The notes: generated by a model not told the origin, from the sequence alone. Numbered from the stretch's first letter, positions 26,638 to 35,226 are shown. The stretch is DNA of 64,000 nucleotides from Polynucleobacter asymbioticus QLW-P1DMWA-1 (GCF_000016345.1 NC_009379.1:434001-498000); one strand, 5' to 3'. Made by a program: numbers and translations.

Positions 26638-27564
26638 TTACAGGCCAGGCATGCTGAAATGAATCGCTGCTAACTCACTCAGTAACTGAGCCTGTTGATC
26701 TGCGCTTAACTGCATCAGTGGTGGGCGAACTCGTAACCACTCTGGATCTTTGCTGAAATGGGCTACCGCTGTTTTCATACCCGCAATCATTTGATACTTT
26801 GAAAATACTCCGCGTACTTGGTCTAAAGCAGCTTGGCGTTGATCTGCATTCGATTCTCTCCAGTGTGCAGCTAAATCTGCAATAGCTTTTGGATTGACAT
26901 TTGCGGTAGCAGAGATGCAGCCAACACCGCCAGCACGTAGGGCGCGCATCAAGAAAACTTCACTGCCTGCATATACGCGGAATCCAGATGGGGCCAATAA
27001 TTTGATGACAGATTCGGTGTAAGCCCAATCGCCGGAACTATCTTTCATGCCCACTACAGTTTTTGGATATTCTTTAGCAAGGCGCTCTAAAAGAGAAAGG
27101 CTTAAATTAATTTTGGTAACTGGTGGAATGTTGTAGATATAAATCTGCAATGCAGCACTACCTACCTTCTGAATGACTTCTGAAAAATAAGCGAAGAGCC
27201 CATCATCAGTAACATCTTTGTAATAGAAGGGTGGAAGCATCAGAACGCCAGCACATTGATGATTTAGCGCATGACGAGTCATATTCACAGTGGCATCGAT
27301 AGAGGTTGCTCCAGTACCAGGCATCAGATGTCCTGGGTTTAATCCGCCCTCGATCAACTTCGTTAAGGCGGCCATCTTTTGCGGCGCTGAAATGGAGTTG
27401 GCTTCTGAGTTGGTGCCAAAAATTGCTTGACCTACCCCATTGGCCTCTAACCATTTGCATTGCTTCAGCAATTTTTCAGCATCAGGACTTCCGTCTGCCG
27501 TGAAGGGTGTTAGTACTGGTGATAACACCGCTGGCAAAGTAGAAGGGTGCAAAGAAATGGTCAT
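26638..27564 (-). CDS. DapA-family lyase/aldolase
   Basis: A 308-residue class I (Schiff-base) aldolase of the dihydrodipicolinate synthase/N-acetylneuraminate lyase family. Lys174 in VVGMKDSSGD is the Schiff-base lysine and Tyr144 in IYIYNIPP the catalytic Tyr. The usual GTTGE loop reads G50-T-N-S-E54, which argues against true dihydrodipicolinate synthase and for an aldolase or dehydratase acting on 2-keto acids. It sits between the TAXI binding protein and a D-2-hydroxyacid dehydrogenase, consistent with cleavage of a 2-keto-3-deoxy acid to pyruvate plus an aldehyde or oxo acid. Confidence 0.88.
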   Translation of the reverse strand: MTISLHPSTLPAVLSPVLTPFTADGSPDAEKLLKQCKWLEANGVGQAIFGTNSEANSISAPQKMAALTKLIEGGLNPGHLMPGTGATSIDATVNMTRHALNHQCAGVLMLPPFYYKDVTDDGLFAYFSEVIQKVGSAALQIYIYNIPPVTKINLSLSLLERLAKEYPKTVVGMKDSSGDWAYTESVIKLLAPSGFRVYAGSEVFLMRALRAGGVGCISATANVNPKAIADLAAHWRESNADQRQAALDQVRGVFSKYQMIAGMKTAVAHFSKDPEWLRVRPPLMQLSADQQAQLLSELAAIHFSMPGL

Positions 27565-27576
27565 GCTGACTCCGAT

Positions 27577-28506
27577 TTAATTATTCACTTCCGAGGGAAG
27601 TGGTTGTTGTGTAAAGAAGGCTTCTAAATTATCTACTGCTAAATTGGTCATGGCTATCCGTGTTTCCGAGGTAGCACTGCCGATATGGGGTGTTAATAAA
27701 ACATTATTCAAGCTGAAAAAGGCTGAATTGGGGTTAGGCTCATTATCAAAGACATCGAGCGCTGCCCCAGCAATCTGGTTATGTTGCAGTGCATCCAAAA
27801 GAGCGACTTCATCGACTACGCTGCCACGGGCGATATTAATCAAATAGCCAGAGGGCCCTAGTGCATCTAATACTTTTGCATTAACCAATTTTTCTGTTTT
27901 GGACGTGGCGGGGCACGCAAGAAAAAGGACATCGCTAGCTTTAGCAAGTTCCTGAATGCTTTGGTAATAGGTATATGGAACTTTTTTAGGACTTGGGCCT
28001 GTGTAAGCGATTTTTACTTTGAACGGCTCTAAGCGTTGCGCTAGGTCTTGACCTATGCGACCCATTCCAGCAATGCCGACGCGTTTGCCAGCCAGGGTTG
28101 TCGTTAATTTAAAAGGGGCCTTAGACCAAGCGGAGCTTTTTACATACTCTTGAGATTCAGGAATGCGGCGCATGAGACTAAGCATCATGCCAATAGCCAG
28201 TTCGCAGACAGCATCATTGAGTACGCCAGGTGTATTGCTTGCTTTAATATTGTTTGCTTTGAGGTAGGGCAGTGGAAGATTGTCATACCCAACGCCGCAG
28301 GTCGCTACCAGACGAATACTGGGGATTTGCTGTATTAGGGATTGTGGAAGCTTGGTATTAGAGCGGATCAAAATAGCCTCAAAGTTCCCCGAGGGAATTG
28401 GGGCATCAAGATTTAAATGACGAACAGGACTTAAGCGGCGATCAATTTCTGCCTGCATAATTTCCGGGAAATGGCCGACCTGTAGCACCGAATTGACGGG
28501 GATCAT
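27577..28506 (-). CDS. D-2-hydroxyacid dehydrogenase (hydroxypyruvate/glyoxylate reductase-like)
   Basis: A 309-residue NAD(P)-dependent dehydrogenase. The nucleotide motif GIAGMGRIG is at 144-152 and catalytic R227 (ARGSVVDE), E256 (DNEP) and H274 (TPHIGSAT) are all present. After the second strand the usual acidic residue is replaced by TGPSPKK, which suggests NADPH preference, as in GHRB-type enzymes. First gene of a probable operon running to the DapA-family lyase, TAXI protein and permease (gaps of 12 and 27 bases). Likely reduces a 2-oxo acid such as hydroxypyruvate or glyoxylate. Confidence 0.9.
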   Translation of the reverse strand: MIPVNSVLQVGHFPEIMQAEIDRRLSPVRHLNLDAPIPSGNFEAILIRSNTKLPQSLIQQIPSIRLVATCGVGYDNLPLPYLKANNIKASNTPGVLNDAVCELAIGMMLSLMRRIPESQEYVKSSAWSKAPFKLTTTLAGKRVGIAGMGRIGQDLAQRLEPFKVKIAYTGPSPKKVPYTYYQSIQELAKASDVLFLACPATSKTEKLVNAKVLDALGPSGYLINIARGSVVDEVALLDALQHNQIAGAALDVFDNEPNPNSAFFSLNNVLLTPHIGSATSETRIAMTNLAVDNLEAFFTQQPLPSEVNN

Positions 28507-28591
28507 GTCTGTCTCTAATTTTTATTGGAATAATGAATCCATTGTATGAGAATTTTTAACCAAATGTGCCGCATCCTTAGGAGATTAGTTC

Positions 28592-29533
28592 ATGTTGTTT
28601 ACCCCAGCTGAAACGAAAGTAGTCATAGTCGGTGGTGGCACTATGGGGGCAGATGTGGCAGCAGTTTGTGCTCGTGGCGGTTGTGCAGTGCAGGTAGTGG
28701 AGCCCACAACAGAGCGCCGCGCACTGCTACCCGATTACTTTGTCAATACGATGACTGATCTTGGATATGAACATCGTATTCATCTTTTGACGGTTGCCGG
28801 CTCCCTTGAGGAAGTCGATTGGGCAGACGTAGATCTGGTGATCGAGTGTGTACCCGAACGCTTAGATATCAAGCAAGAGTTATTTGCAAAGCTAGAAAAG
28901 TATGCAAAACCGGAAGCAGTCTTGGCAAGCAATAGCACCAGCTTCCCAATCAGTGAGATTGCTAGCGGTTTAAAAACTGCTGCACGTATGATCGGCTTAC
29001 ATTTCTTTATGCCGGCCCATTTAGTTCCTTGTGTAGAGGTGGTTTATGGTGAAAAAACTTCACCCATGGTTGGTGACAGTCTGTCTAGATTGATGACAGC
29101 ATGTGGCATGGTTCCAGTGACCGTGAAAAAAGATTTACCGGGATTCTTAGCCAATCGTTTACAGCATGCACTCTCACGTGAAGCTTTTGCTATGGTCGAT
29201 GCCGGTATATGTACCCCAGAAGATATTGATAAAGCAGTTCGTTTTGGCTTTGGCTTTCGTTACATTGCAGCCGGCCCAGCTATGCAGCGAGATCATGCAG
29301 GGCTTGAAGTTCATGCGGCTGGTGGTGCCAAAATTTATCCCTCTCTAAATAATTCACCAACGATTGCAAAGTGCTTGAGTGATCGGGTGGAGAGTGGAAA
29401 ATTCGGCATGAAAACAGGCGAAGGCTTTTTCCCTTGGACTGCTGAAACAATTAAGGCTGAACGTGAGCGCTATCAAGATGCTTTGCGTGCTGGCTTAAAG
29501 ATTATTCAAAAAGATTTACCTGAAATCAAATAG
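28592..29533 (+). CDS. 3-hydroxyacyl-CoA dehydrogenase-fold oxidoreductase, copy 2
   Basis: A 313-residue paralogue of the product of 21301-22233, with Rossmann motif GGGTMGADVA, ASNSTSFPISEIASG, LHFFMPAHLVPCVEVV, VKKDLPGFLANRLQHALSRE and FGFRYIAAGP in the same order. A good ribosome binding site (AGGAGA) precedes the ATG. It is divergent from the D-2-hydroxyacid dehydrogenase gene, with 85 bases between. The absence of thiolase or enoyl-CoA hydratase genes nearby argues for a free hydroxy-acid substrate rather than beta-oxidation. Confidence 0.85.
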   Translation: MLFTPAETKVVIVGGGTMGADVAAVCARGGCAVQVVEPTTERRALLPDYFVNTMTDLGYEHRIHLLTVAGSLEEVDWADVDLVIECVPERLDIKQELFAKLEKYAKPEAVLASNSTSFPISEIASGLKTAARMIGLHFFMPAHLVPCVEVVYGEKTSPMVGDSLSRLMTACGMVPVTVKKDLPGFLANRLQHALSREAFAMVDAGICTPEDIDKAVRFGFGFRYIAAGPAMQRDHAGLEVHAAGGAKIYPSLNNSPTIAKCLSDRVESGKFGMKTGEGFFPWTAETIKAERERYQDALRAGLKIIQKDLPEIK

Positions 29534-29553
29534 GCATTCTGATTTAAATAACT

Positions 29554-30759
29554 CTACGAGATATCTTTGAGATGTAGTTTGCTTAAGTGCGGAGCTAGCT
29601 TATAAGTGATCAGCACAATCGCGATGGTTGCTACTCCACCAAAGACAATAGAAGGTACTAAGCCCATCAGGCTTGCAGCAATTCCGGACTCCAGTGCACC
29701 CAACTCGTTTGAAGATCCAATGAAGATGCCATTGATGGCGCTAATTCTGCCACGCATATGATCAGGTGTCGTTAATTGCATAATGCTGCCGCGAATCACT
29801 ACTGACACTGAATCGCAACAACCAGAAATAAATAAGAAAAAGGCGCATATCCACAAATGGTTGGAGATGCCAAAAGCAATGATGGCGAGCCCAAATCCGG
29901 CAACAGAGAGAAATAAATGTTTTCCAGAGTCAGTAAGCAAAGGACGTCTTGCTAAATAGATGCCAGTAATCACGGCCCCAGCTGCGGGAGCGGCACGCAA
30001 GATGCCCAATACTTCTGGACCCGCATCCAATATCTCTTTGACAAAGGCCGGCAGAATAGAGACGGCGCCGCCAAAGAGAACGGCAAACATGTCTAAAGCC
30101 ATGATCCCTAGAATGAGTTCATGTTTTCTCACGTAATGAAAGCCTTCTAAAAAGCTTTTGAAAAAATGCCCGCCTAATTGGCTGATCTTCTCCGGTGGGG
30201 CGTGAATAAAGGTAATGCCATACAAACCGAGGGCGCCACAAAAGGCTGCCATCAAATACGTCCACTCTAGACCGGCAAAGCCAATCAATAAGCCCCCAAG
30301 TCCAGGACCTGCCACTACGCAAATCTGAAAGGCGGATGAGGCATAAGCGGTATAGCGAGGCAATTGCGCGCGGGGAATGATTTGACCAAAGATGGCGGTA
30401 TAGGAAGGCCTCAATAATGCCCGGCCAGCCCCGATAAATGCGATGGCTGTGTAAATCAGTGGCACTGGCGGAGTAAGCCACCCAAGAGCAATTCCCGTTA
30501 GAAACAGGGCAACTGCAATATGAATCAGACATGCAAATGCCGCGATCAGTTTGCGGGAGTAGTGATCAACCGCGTGACCTGCATATAGGGCTAAGAGAAA
30601 GTAGGGAACCAGCTCGGCTAGGCCAACTAAGCCAAGAGATACAACGCTATTAGTAATTTCATATAGATGCCAACCAACAGCCACCATCGTGATTTGATAG
30701 CTGAGGGTAGCGCCAATACGATAAAGCAGCAGGGTTCTAAAAGCTTTGCTTGGATTCAT
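29554..30759 (-). CDS. MFS transporter, EntS-like exporter group
   Basis: A 401-residue twelve-helix MFS carrier. The opening FRTLLLYRIGATLSYQITMVAVGWHLYEIT and the motif GHAVDHYSRK (61-70) match the enterobactin-exporter/macrolide-efflux-like group (MFS_3). A conserved MRGRISAINGIFIGSSNELGALESG segment in the second half fits as well. Substrate unknown; no siderophore biosynthesis genes are nearby. Convergent with the 28592 gene and divergent from cytochrome b561. Confidence 0.85.
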   Translation of the reverse strand: MNPSKAFRTLLLYRIGATLSYQITMVAVGWHLYEITNSVVSLGLVGLAELVPYFLLALYAGHAVDHYSRKLIAAFACLIHIAVALFLTGIALGWLTPPVPLIYTAIAFIGAGRALLRPSYTAIFGQIIPRAQLPRYTAYASSAFQICVVAGPGLGGLLIGFAGLEWTYLMAAFCGALGLYGITFIHAPPEKISQLGGHFFKSFLEGFHYVRKHELILGIMALDMFAVLFGGAVSILPAFVKEILDAGPEVLGILRAAPAAGAVITGIYLARRPLLTDSGKHLFLSVAGFGLAIIAFGISNHLWICAFFLFISGCCDSVSVVIRGSIMQLTTPDHMRGRISAINGIFIGSSNELGALESGIAASLMGLVPSIVFGGVATIAIVLITYKLAPHLSKLHLKDIS

Positions 30760-30802
30760 GTTTTTGGTAGTTTAAGGGAGATTGTGCTTTATCCTTTTGC
30801 TT

Positions 30803-31483
30803 ATGAAGAAAATGATCCGCATATGGGACTTACCACTCCGTCTTTTTCACTGGCTACTCGTGGCTTGTATTGTGGGGAGCTTAATTTGCGTCAATATTGG
30901 CGGTAATGCTATTGAATACCATGCCTATTTTGGTTATTCCATTTTGACGCTCTTGATCTTCAGGCTAGTCTGGGGATTTGTGGGATCGACTCACGCACGA
31001 TTTACATCCTTCTTTCCAAGTCCTGCAAAGATCATCCATTATTTGCAGGGAAGCTCACCACGCGTTTTAGGACACAACCCAATTGGGGCTCTTTCAGTAT
31101 TTGCCTTACTTTTTGTTTTGTGCGTTCAAGCCTTCACTGGCTTATTCGTAGATGACGAGATTGCATTTCAGGGTCCGCTTGCTAAATTTGCTTCGGGGTC
31201 TGTTGTTTCATTTTTATCTGAGATACATGAAGGCAACCAAGTGGTGATTTACACCTTAATCACTATCCATATCGCTGCGATTTGGTATTACAACAAATTC
31301 AAAGGTGAAAACCTCATTAAACCGATGATCACTGGCGATAAAGAAATTGACCCAAGCGAGGAGGCAAAGTATCTGCCTACTGACTTGGGCCGCGCCTCCA
31401 AAGATGGAGGTTTACAGCGCGCCTTTGCTTTGGTATTGCTGAGCGTGATCGCTGTAGTAGTTGGTTACTTCATTACTCAGTAA
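30803..31483 (+). CDS. Cytochrome b561 family protein
   Basis: About 226 residues from the ATG at 30803 (an in-frame TTG at 30782 is a weaker alternative, too close to AAGGGAG). The start MIRIWDLPLRLFHW and His residues in LRLFHW, EYHAYFGY and TIHIAAIWYYNKFKGENL are the pattern of the bacterial b-type cytochrome family that passes electrons from cytochrome or quinone to soluble partners. A C-terminal helix (about 205-224) is added. Its stop codon abuts the stop of the convergent cytochrome c' gene. Confidence 0.88.
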   Translation: MKKMIRIWDLPLRLFHWLLVACIVGSLICVNIGGNAIEYHAYFGYSILTLLIFRLVWGFVGSTHARFTSFFPSPAKIIHYLQGSSPRVLGHNPIGALSVFALLFVLCVQAFTGLFVDDEIAFQGPLAKFASGSVVSFLSEIHEGNQVVIYTLITIHIAAIWYYNKFKGENLIKPMITGDKEIDPSEEAKYLPTDLGRASKDGGLQRAFALVLLSVIAVVVGYFITQ

Positions 31484-31936
31484 TTATTTCTTTTTAAAAT
31501 CATCATGGCAGCCTTTACAGGCTTGCCCAGTGGCGCCAAACGCTTTTTTGATATTGTCTAAGTCGCCTGACTGTGCTGCAGTATTGAGATTAGCTGCTGC
31601 TAGCTGCATTTTTTCAGCCGCTGCTTTGAACTTGGCGTTATCCGACCAAACCTCTGGCTTAGCCTTACCACCTTCAGTGCCTGGGCCAAATGCCTGCCAG
31701 GGGAGTGTAGACATCATCGCTACGATCGCTGCATTCTTTGCAACCTCATCTTTATTGTAGGGAACATCGCCTTTAACAACTGCACCGATCCTACCGAAAT
31801 GCGTACCAATCACAGTCATCACACTCTCACGATATTCAACTGCTTTATCAGCATTTTGAAATTGCGCAAATGTGGTGCTAGCACTGATCGTTAATGCGAT
31901 AGCTGCTCCAGCTAAGATGATTTTTCGTATTGTCAT
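31484..31936 (-). CDS. Cytochrome c' (class II c-type cytochrome)
   Basis: A 150-residue periplasmic protein with a signal peptide (1-24, ending FAQ). The heme motif C140-K-G-C143-H144 lies at the extreme C terminus, as in cytochromes c' with a four-helix bundle. Such proteins bind NO and may protect respiration. The gene lies tail to tail with cytochrome b561, with no spacer between stop codons. Partnership between the two cytochromes is an inference from this arrangement and from their frequent pairing. Confidence 0.93.
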   Translation of the reverse strand: MTIRKIILAGAAIALTISASTTFAQFQNADKAVEYRESVMTVIGTHFGRIGAVVKGDVPYNKDEVAKNAAIVAMMSTLPWQAFGPGTEGGKAKPEVWSDNAKFKAAAEKMQLAAANLNTAAQSGDLDNIKKAFGATGQACKGCHDDFKKK

Positions 31937-32006
31937 AAGATCTCTCCATTGATCAGGTGGTACTGCTCATAATGAGGATATCCGAGAACTCTATTTCTTG
32001 CAGGCC

Positions 32007-32669
32007 TTAAAAAAGCATTCTAAGGGGGGTGATCAATAAATTAATGATTCCCAGGAAAAAGTTGCTCAGGGGCTCCATCCATAGGCTGCCGATAATTCCG
32101 GTAAATACCAAGCCAAGAACAATAAAGAAGCCCCAAGGCTCTAATCTACCTAGGGCAATAGACTGACGTGCAGGTAAAAGGCTTCCCAGGATACGTCCGC
32201 CATCTAAGGGTGGTAGGGGGAAGAGATTAAATACTAAAAGCCCCACATTCCACATAATCCCTGCCTTGGCCATGGAGATGAAAAAGGGCTCTTGGAGACC
32301 AATACCCTGTACTACAACCCAGAAGATAGCCCAAAGAATCGCTTGGATAAAGTTGGATCCTGGCCCAGCCAGAGCAACCCAAATAGAGTCAATCCGGGGG
32401 TTTCGAAGCCTGCCAAAGTTGACGGGTACCGGCTTGGCATAGCCCACTAAAAACGGGGATCCTGTCAGTATCAGTACTAGGGGTATCAGAATAGTTCCCA
32501 CTGGATCTATATGTTTAGCGGGGTTGAGGCTTACCCTGCCGAGCATATACGCCGTGTTATCCCCAAATTTGCGGGCTGCATACCCATGGGCTGCTTCATG
32601 GATGGTGATGGCAAAAATCAAGGGAATCGCATTAATTGCGACAGCTTGGATAGAATAGTCAGTAATCAT
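32007..32669 (-). CDS. Site-2 protease family protein (M50)
   Basis: About 220 residues with roughly five membrane segments. Zinc-binding H24-E-A-A-H28 in the first helix and the second motif NLFPLPPLDGG, with D156, are intact, so it is probably an active intramembrane metalloprotease without PDZ domain (sporulation FB-like/RseP-distant group). I place the start at 32669: a longer reading to 32726 would overlap the well-supported divergent small gene at 32699. Substrate unknown. Confidence 0.9.
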   Translation of the reverse strand: MITDYSIQAVAINAIPLIFAITIHEAAHGYAARKFGDNTAYMLGRVSLNPAKHIDPVGTILIPLVLILTGSPFLVGYAKPVPVNFGRLRNPRIDSIWVALAGPGSNFIQAILWAIFWVVVQGIGLQEPFFISMAKAGIMWNVGLLVFNLFPLPPLDGGRILGSLLPARQSIALGRLEPWGFFIVLGLVFTGIIGSLWMEPLSNFFLGIINLLITPLRMLF

Positions 32670-32686
32670 GGCAATATGATATCCAT

Positions 32687-32691
32687 AGGAG
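32687..32691 (+). promoter_or_regulatory. Ribosome binding site supporting the small gene at 32699
   Basis: AGGAG with a 7-base spacer to a GTG start. This spacing supports translation of the 55-codon frame at 32699. Confidence 0.7.
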
Positions 32692-32698
32692 CGCAAAA

Positions 32699-32866
32699 GT
32701 GACTGAAGAAAAGAAACCCGATTCAAAAACCCCCGTTAAGACAGCCGGTGTTAAACCCCCAGCACGTCCACCAGTCCCCAAAGGACCATCCGGCCCAGCA
32801 GGAAGGCCTCAAGCTGGCTTTGGTGGCGGAAAAGCCATGATGCGTAAGGCAGGCCGCGGTCGATAG
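32699..32866 (+). CDS. Small basic proline/glycine-rich protein, 55 residues
   Basis: GTG start with AGGAG at the right spacing, 55 codons, stop TAG. The product is rich in Lys, Arg, Pro and Gly (blocks TEEKKPDSKTP, PPARPPVPKGP and GFGGGKAMMRKAGRGR) and is probably disordered and positively charged. No family is recognised. The tail resembles nucleic-acid-binding RG-rich ends, which is only an impression. It is divergent from the site-2 protease. Confidence 0.65.
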   Translation: MTEEKKPDSKTPVKTAGVKPPARPPVPKGPSGPAGRPQAGFGGGKAMMRKAGRGR

Positions 32867-32910
32867 TGGATAATTGCATCCATCATTAATGTGTTTACAG
32901 AGGATTTAGC

Positions 32911-33048
32911 ATGAACGAATGGCATAACGAATCTAAAGGCGAAATCAACAAAAAGATCATCACTTTGATCGTAATGTTGGCTATCGCAACAAGCCTAGCA
33001 ATTTTGTTTGCATTGGTAGCTGCTCATATTGGTTACGTATTCGGTTAA
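32911..33048 (+). CDS. Small single-span membrane protein, 45 residues
   Basis: ATG start with AGAGGA eight bases upstream, 45 codons, stop TAA. A polar N-terminal part (MNEWHNESKGEINKK) is followed by one hydrophobic helix (about 16-42) ending GYVFG. Ten bases separate it from the dioxygenase gene at 33058 and 44 from the upstream small gene. Function unknown. Confidence 0.65.
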   Translation: MNEWHNESKGEINKKIITLIVMLAIATSLAILFALVAAHIGYVFG

Positions 33049-33057
33049 TTTGTATTA

Positions 33058-33837
33058 ATGACTAGCCATCGCCAACCTGCAGTATTTGCTGGCCATGGCA
33101 GTCCAATGTATGCCATAGAGCCCAATCGCTATACGCAGGCTTGGGCAAATTTAGGTAAAAATTTAAAACGCCCAGATGCCATTTTGGTTATCTCCGCACA
33201 TTGGGTCACTCGCGGTACATGGGTTACCGCAATGGCTAAGCCAAAAACTATTCATGACTTTGGTGGCTTTCCGCAGACCTTGTTTGATATTCAATATCCA
33301 GCACCAGGCTCTCCCGCTTTAGCGGATCGTGTTCAAGAATTGCTAGATATTCCTATAGTGCTTGAAGAGAATGAGTGGGGGATTGATCACGGCGCATGGT
33401 CTGTTCTCAAATACCTTTATCCCAATGCTGATGTTCCGGTAGTACAGTTAAGTTTGGATGGATCGATGTCGGCGCGTGAGCACTATGAGCTTGCTAAACA
33501 GTTAAGACCGCTGCGCGATGAAAATATTCTGATTTTGGCCAGTGGCAATGTTGTTCACAACCTGCGCACGATTCATTGGCAAGATGATGCGCAGCCATAT
33601 CCTTGGGCAAAGGACTTTAATGACTTCTTTTCTTCTGAAATCCGCGCCAATCATCACGATCCATTGATTGATTGGGAGCGTTATGGTGATGCAGCTCACT
33701 TATCCATTCCTACGGCTGAGCATTACTGGCCTGCTTTATATATTTTGGCTTTGCAACAAGACGATGAGATTGCCAAAGTATTTATAGATGGAATTGAGAT
33801 GAGCTCCATTAGTATGCTCAGTTTTTCTGTTCAATAA
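33058..33837 (+). CDS. DODA-type extradiol aromatic ring-opening dioxygenase family protein
   Basis: A 259-residue protein of the LigB/YgiD (4,5-DOPA extradiol dioxygenase) family. Likely metal ligands are H13 (AGHGSPM), H48 (SAHW) and the His of the late TAEHYWPAL segment; D110-H111-G of GIDHGAW is also conserved. YgiD-like members are zinc or iron enzymes acting on catechols; the natural bacterial substrate is unclear. It follows the two small genes and precedes crcB by 11 bases. Confidence 0.9.
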   Translation: MTSHRQPAVFAGHGSPMYAIEPNRYTQAWANLGKNLKRPDAILVISAHWVTRGTWVTAMAKPKTIHDFGGFPQTLFDIQYPAPGSPALADRVQELLDIPIVLEENEWGIDHGAWSVLKYLYPNADVPVVQLSLDGSMSAREHYELAKQLRPLRDENILILASGNVVHNLRTIHWQDDAQPYPWAKDFNDFFSSEIRANHHDPLIDWERYGDAAHLSIPTAEHYWPALYILALQQDDEIAKVFIDGIEMSSISMLSFSVQ

Positions 33838-33848
33838 AGACTCTGATT

Positions 33849-34226
33849 ATGTGGCTATCGATACTTGCAATCTTCTGTGGGGCTGGACTTGGTGCATTAT
33901 TAAGGACTGGCTTTAACTTATTGTCCGTTGGAGTGGCATCAGTAATTCCTTTGGGAACATTGATCTCCAATATGGTGGGTGGCTATCTGATTGGTATTGC
34001 ACTAGCCTTTTTTGGAAACAATCCCCATTTATCCCCAGAGTGGAAGCTGTTGATCATTACCGGTTTTCTTGGAGGCCTAACTACTTTCTCTAGCTTCTCA
34101 GCAGAAGTGGTGACCATGATTCAACGTGGAGAATTTACCTGGGCCCTAGGCACAGCGTTGCTGCACCTAGTAGGCTCTTTAGTGCTTACCCTTTTGGGTA
34201 TCTGGACTTATCAGGCAATCAAGTAA
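33849..34226 (+). CDS. crcB: Fluoride ion channel CrcB (Fluc)
   Basis: A 125-residue four-helix protein forming dual-topology fluoride channels that expel F-. The [19 protein letters not shown] and [15 protein letters not shown] blocks contain the residues lining the pore. It follows the dioxygenase gene closely. No fluoride riboswitch is recognisable in the short gap. Confidence 0.95.
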   Translation: MWLSILAIFCGAGLGALLRTGFNLLSVGVASVIPLGTLISNMVGGYLIGIALAFFGNNPHLSPEWKLLIITGFLGGLTTFSSFSAEVVTMIQRGEFTWALGTALLHLVGSLVLTLLGIWTYQAIK

Positions 34227-34248
34227 GCAGTTATTAGACAGAGTTACT

Positions 34249-35226
34249 TTACTCTGGTTTGATATTTGCCGTCTTTACTACTGAACTCCACTTAGCTGAT
34301 TCAGCTTTAATTAAAGCCGCAAATTCTGCTGGTGATCCACCGCCAATTTCATTGCCTTGAGAAAGCATCAGTTCGCGTAATTGAGGGTCCTTTAAAGCCT
34401 CATTTGCAGCAGCATTCAGTTTGTCAATAATGGCTTTTGGAGTGCCCTTAGGTGCAATTAAACCCTGCCAATTGAGAACCTCTACTTTAGGGTAGCCAGC
34501 CTCTGCAAATGTTGGAATGCTAGGCAAGAGGGGGGAGCGTTTTTTGCTGGTGATTGCAATTGGGCGTAATTTGTCCGCCTTGATGCTGGGTAAAGCTGAG
34601 TACATCTGATCAAACATCATAGTGACATTGCCCGCCATCAAATCGGTTAAACCAGCGGATCCACTTTTATAGGGCACATGAATCATGTCAATGCCTGCAC
34701 TTTGTTTAAAGAGTTCTGCTGAGAGTTGATGGCTACCACCAATACCGCCTGAGGAGAAGGTAAGTACCCCTGGTTTTGCTTTTGCAGCTGCGACAATATC
34801 TTGTACTGTTTTATAAGGAGAGTTTGGATTCACTACCAATACTAAAGGACCCTTTTCAATCAGCACTATAGGTGTTAAATCCGCTTCAGGGTCGTAGCGG
34901 AGATTTCCAAAGAGTGTCTTATTGACTGCCATGGGCGCGAAGTTTCCCATGCCGATGGTGTATCCATCAGGAGCTGCTCTTGAAATATATTCAGTGCCAA
35001 TATTGCCGCCAGCACCAGGTTTGTTATCAACAATGATGGGCTGCTTGAGGATGATGCTCATCTTCTGAGCAATCTGTCGGCTGCGTGAGTCAGCTCCGCC
35101 GCCAGCACCATAGGGAACAATAAAATTAATTGGCTTGTTTGGGTAATTTGCTTGAGCAAATGCGCCCGAAGAAGAAAGGCTTGCAATTGCTGCGATCGAA
35201 ATGAAAATCAACTTGAAGAAGTTCAT
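34249..35226 (-). CDS. Bug-family tripartite tricarboxylate transporter substrate-binding protein
   Basis: About 325 residues. Signal peptide (about 1-24, ending FAQ-A), then NYPNKPINFIVPYGAGGGADSRSR and the PGAGGNIGTEYISRAAPDGYTIGM segment typical of TctC/Bug proteins. A Met two codons upstream (35232) is an alternative start; AGGGGTG lies before both. It is downstream of the split chrA pair on the same strand, with no TctA/B nearby. Ligand unknown, presumably a carboxylate. Confidence 0.9.
   Translation of the reverse strand: MNFFKLIFISIAAIASLSSSGAFAQANYPNKPINFIVPYGAGGGADSRSRQIAQKMSIILKQPIIVDNKPGAGGNIGTEYISRAAPDGYTIGMGNFAPMAVNKTLFGNLRYDPEADLTPIVLIEKGPLVLVVNPNSPYKTVQDIVAAAKAKPGVLTFSSGGIGGSHQLSAELFKQSAGIDMIHVPYKSGSAGLTDLMAGNVTMMFDQMYSALPSIKADKLRPIAITSKKRSPLLPSIPTFAEAGYPKVEVLNWQGLIAPKGTPKAIIDKLNAAANEALKDPQLRELMLSQGNEIGGGSPAEFAALIKAESAKWSSVVKTANIKPE

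Noticed and set aside
26638..27564. Lysine-biosynthesis dihydrodipicolinate synthase (dapA)
   Set aside because: The GTTGE loop is changed to GTNSE and the neighbours are transport and catabolic genes, so only the family is assigned.
21301..29533. Fatty-acid beta-oxidation cluster
   Set aside because: Apart from the two 3HCDH-fold genes there is no thiolase, enoyl-CoA hydratase, acyl-CoA ligase or acyl-CoA dehydrogenase.
32670..32726. Extended N terminus of the site-2 protease
   Set aside because: It would overlap the divergent small gene at 32699 and its ribosome binding site, and the family motif starts soon after the Met at 32669.
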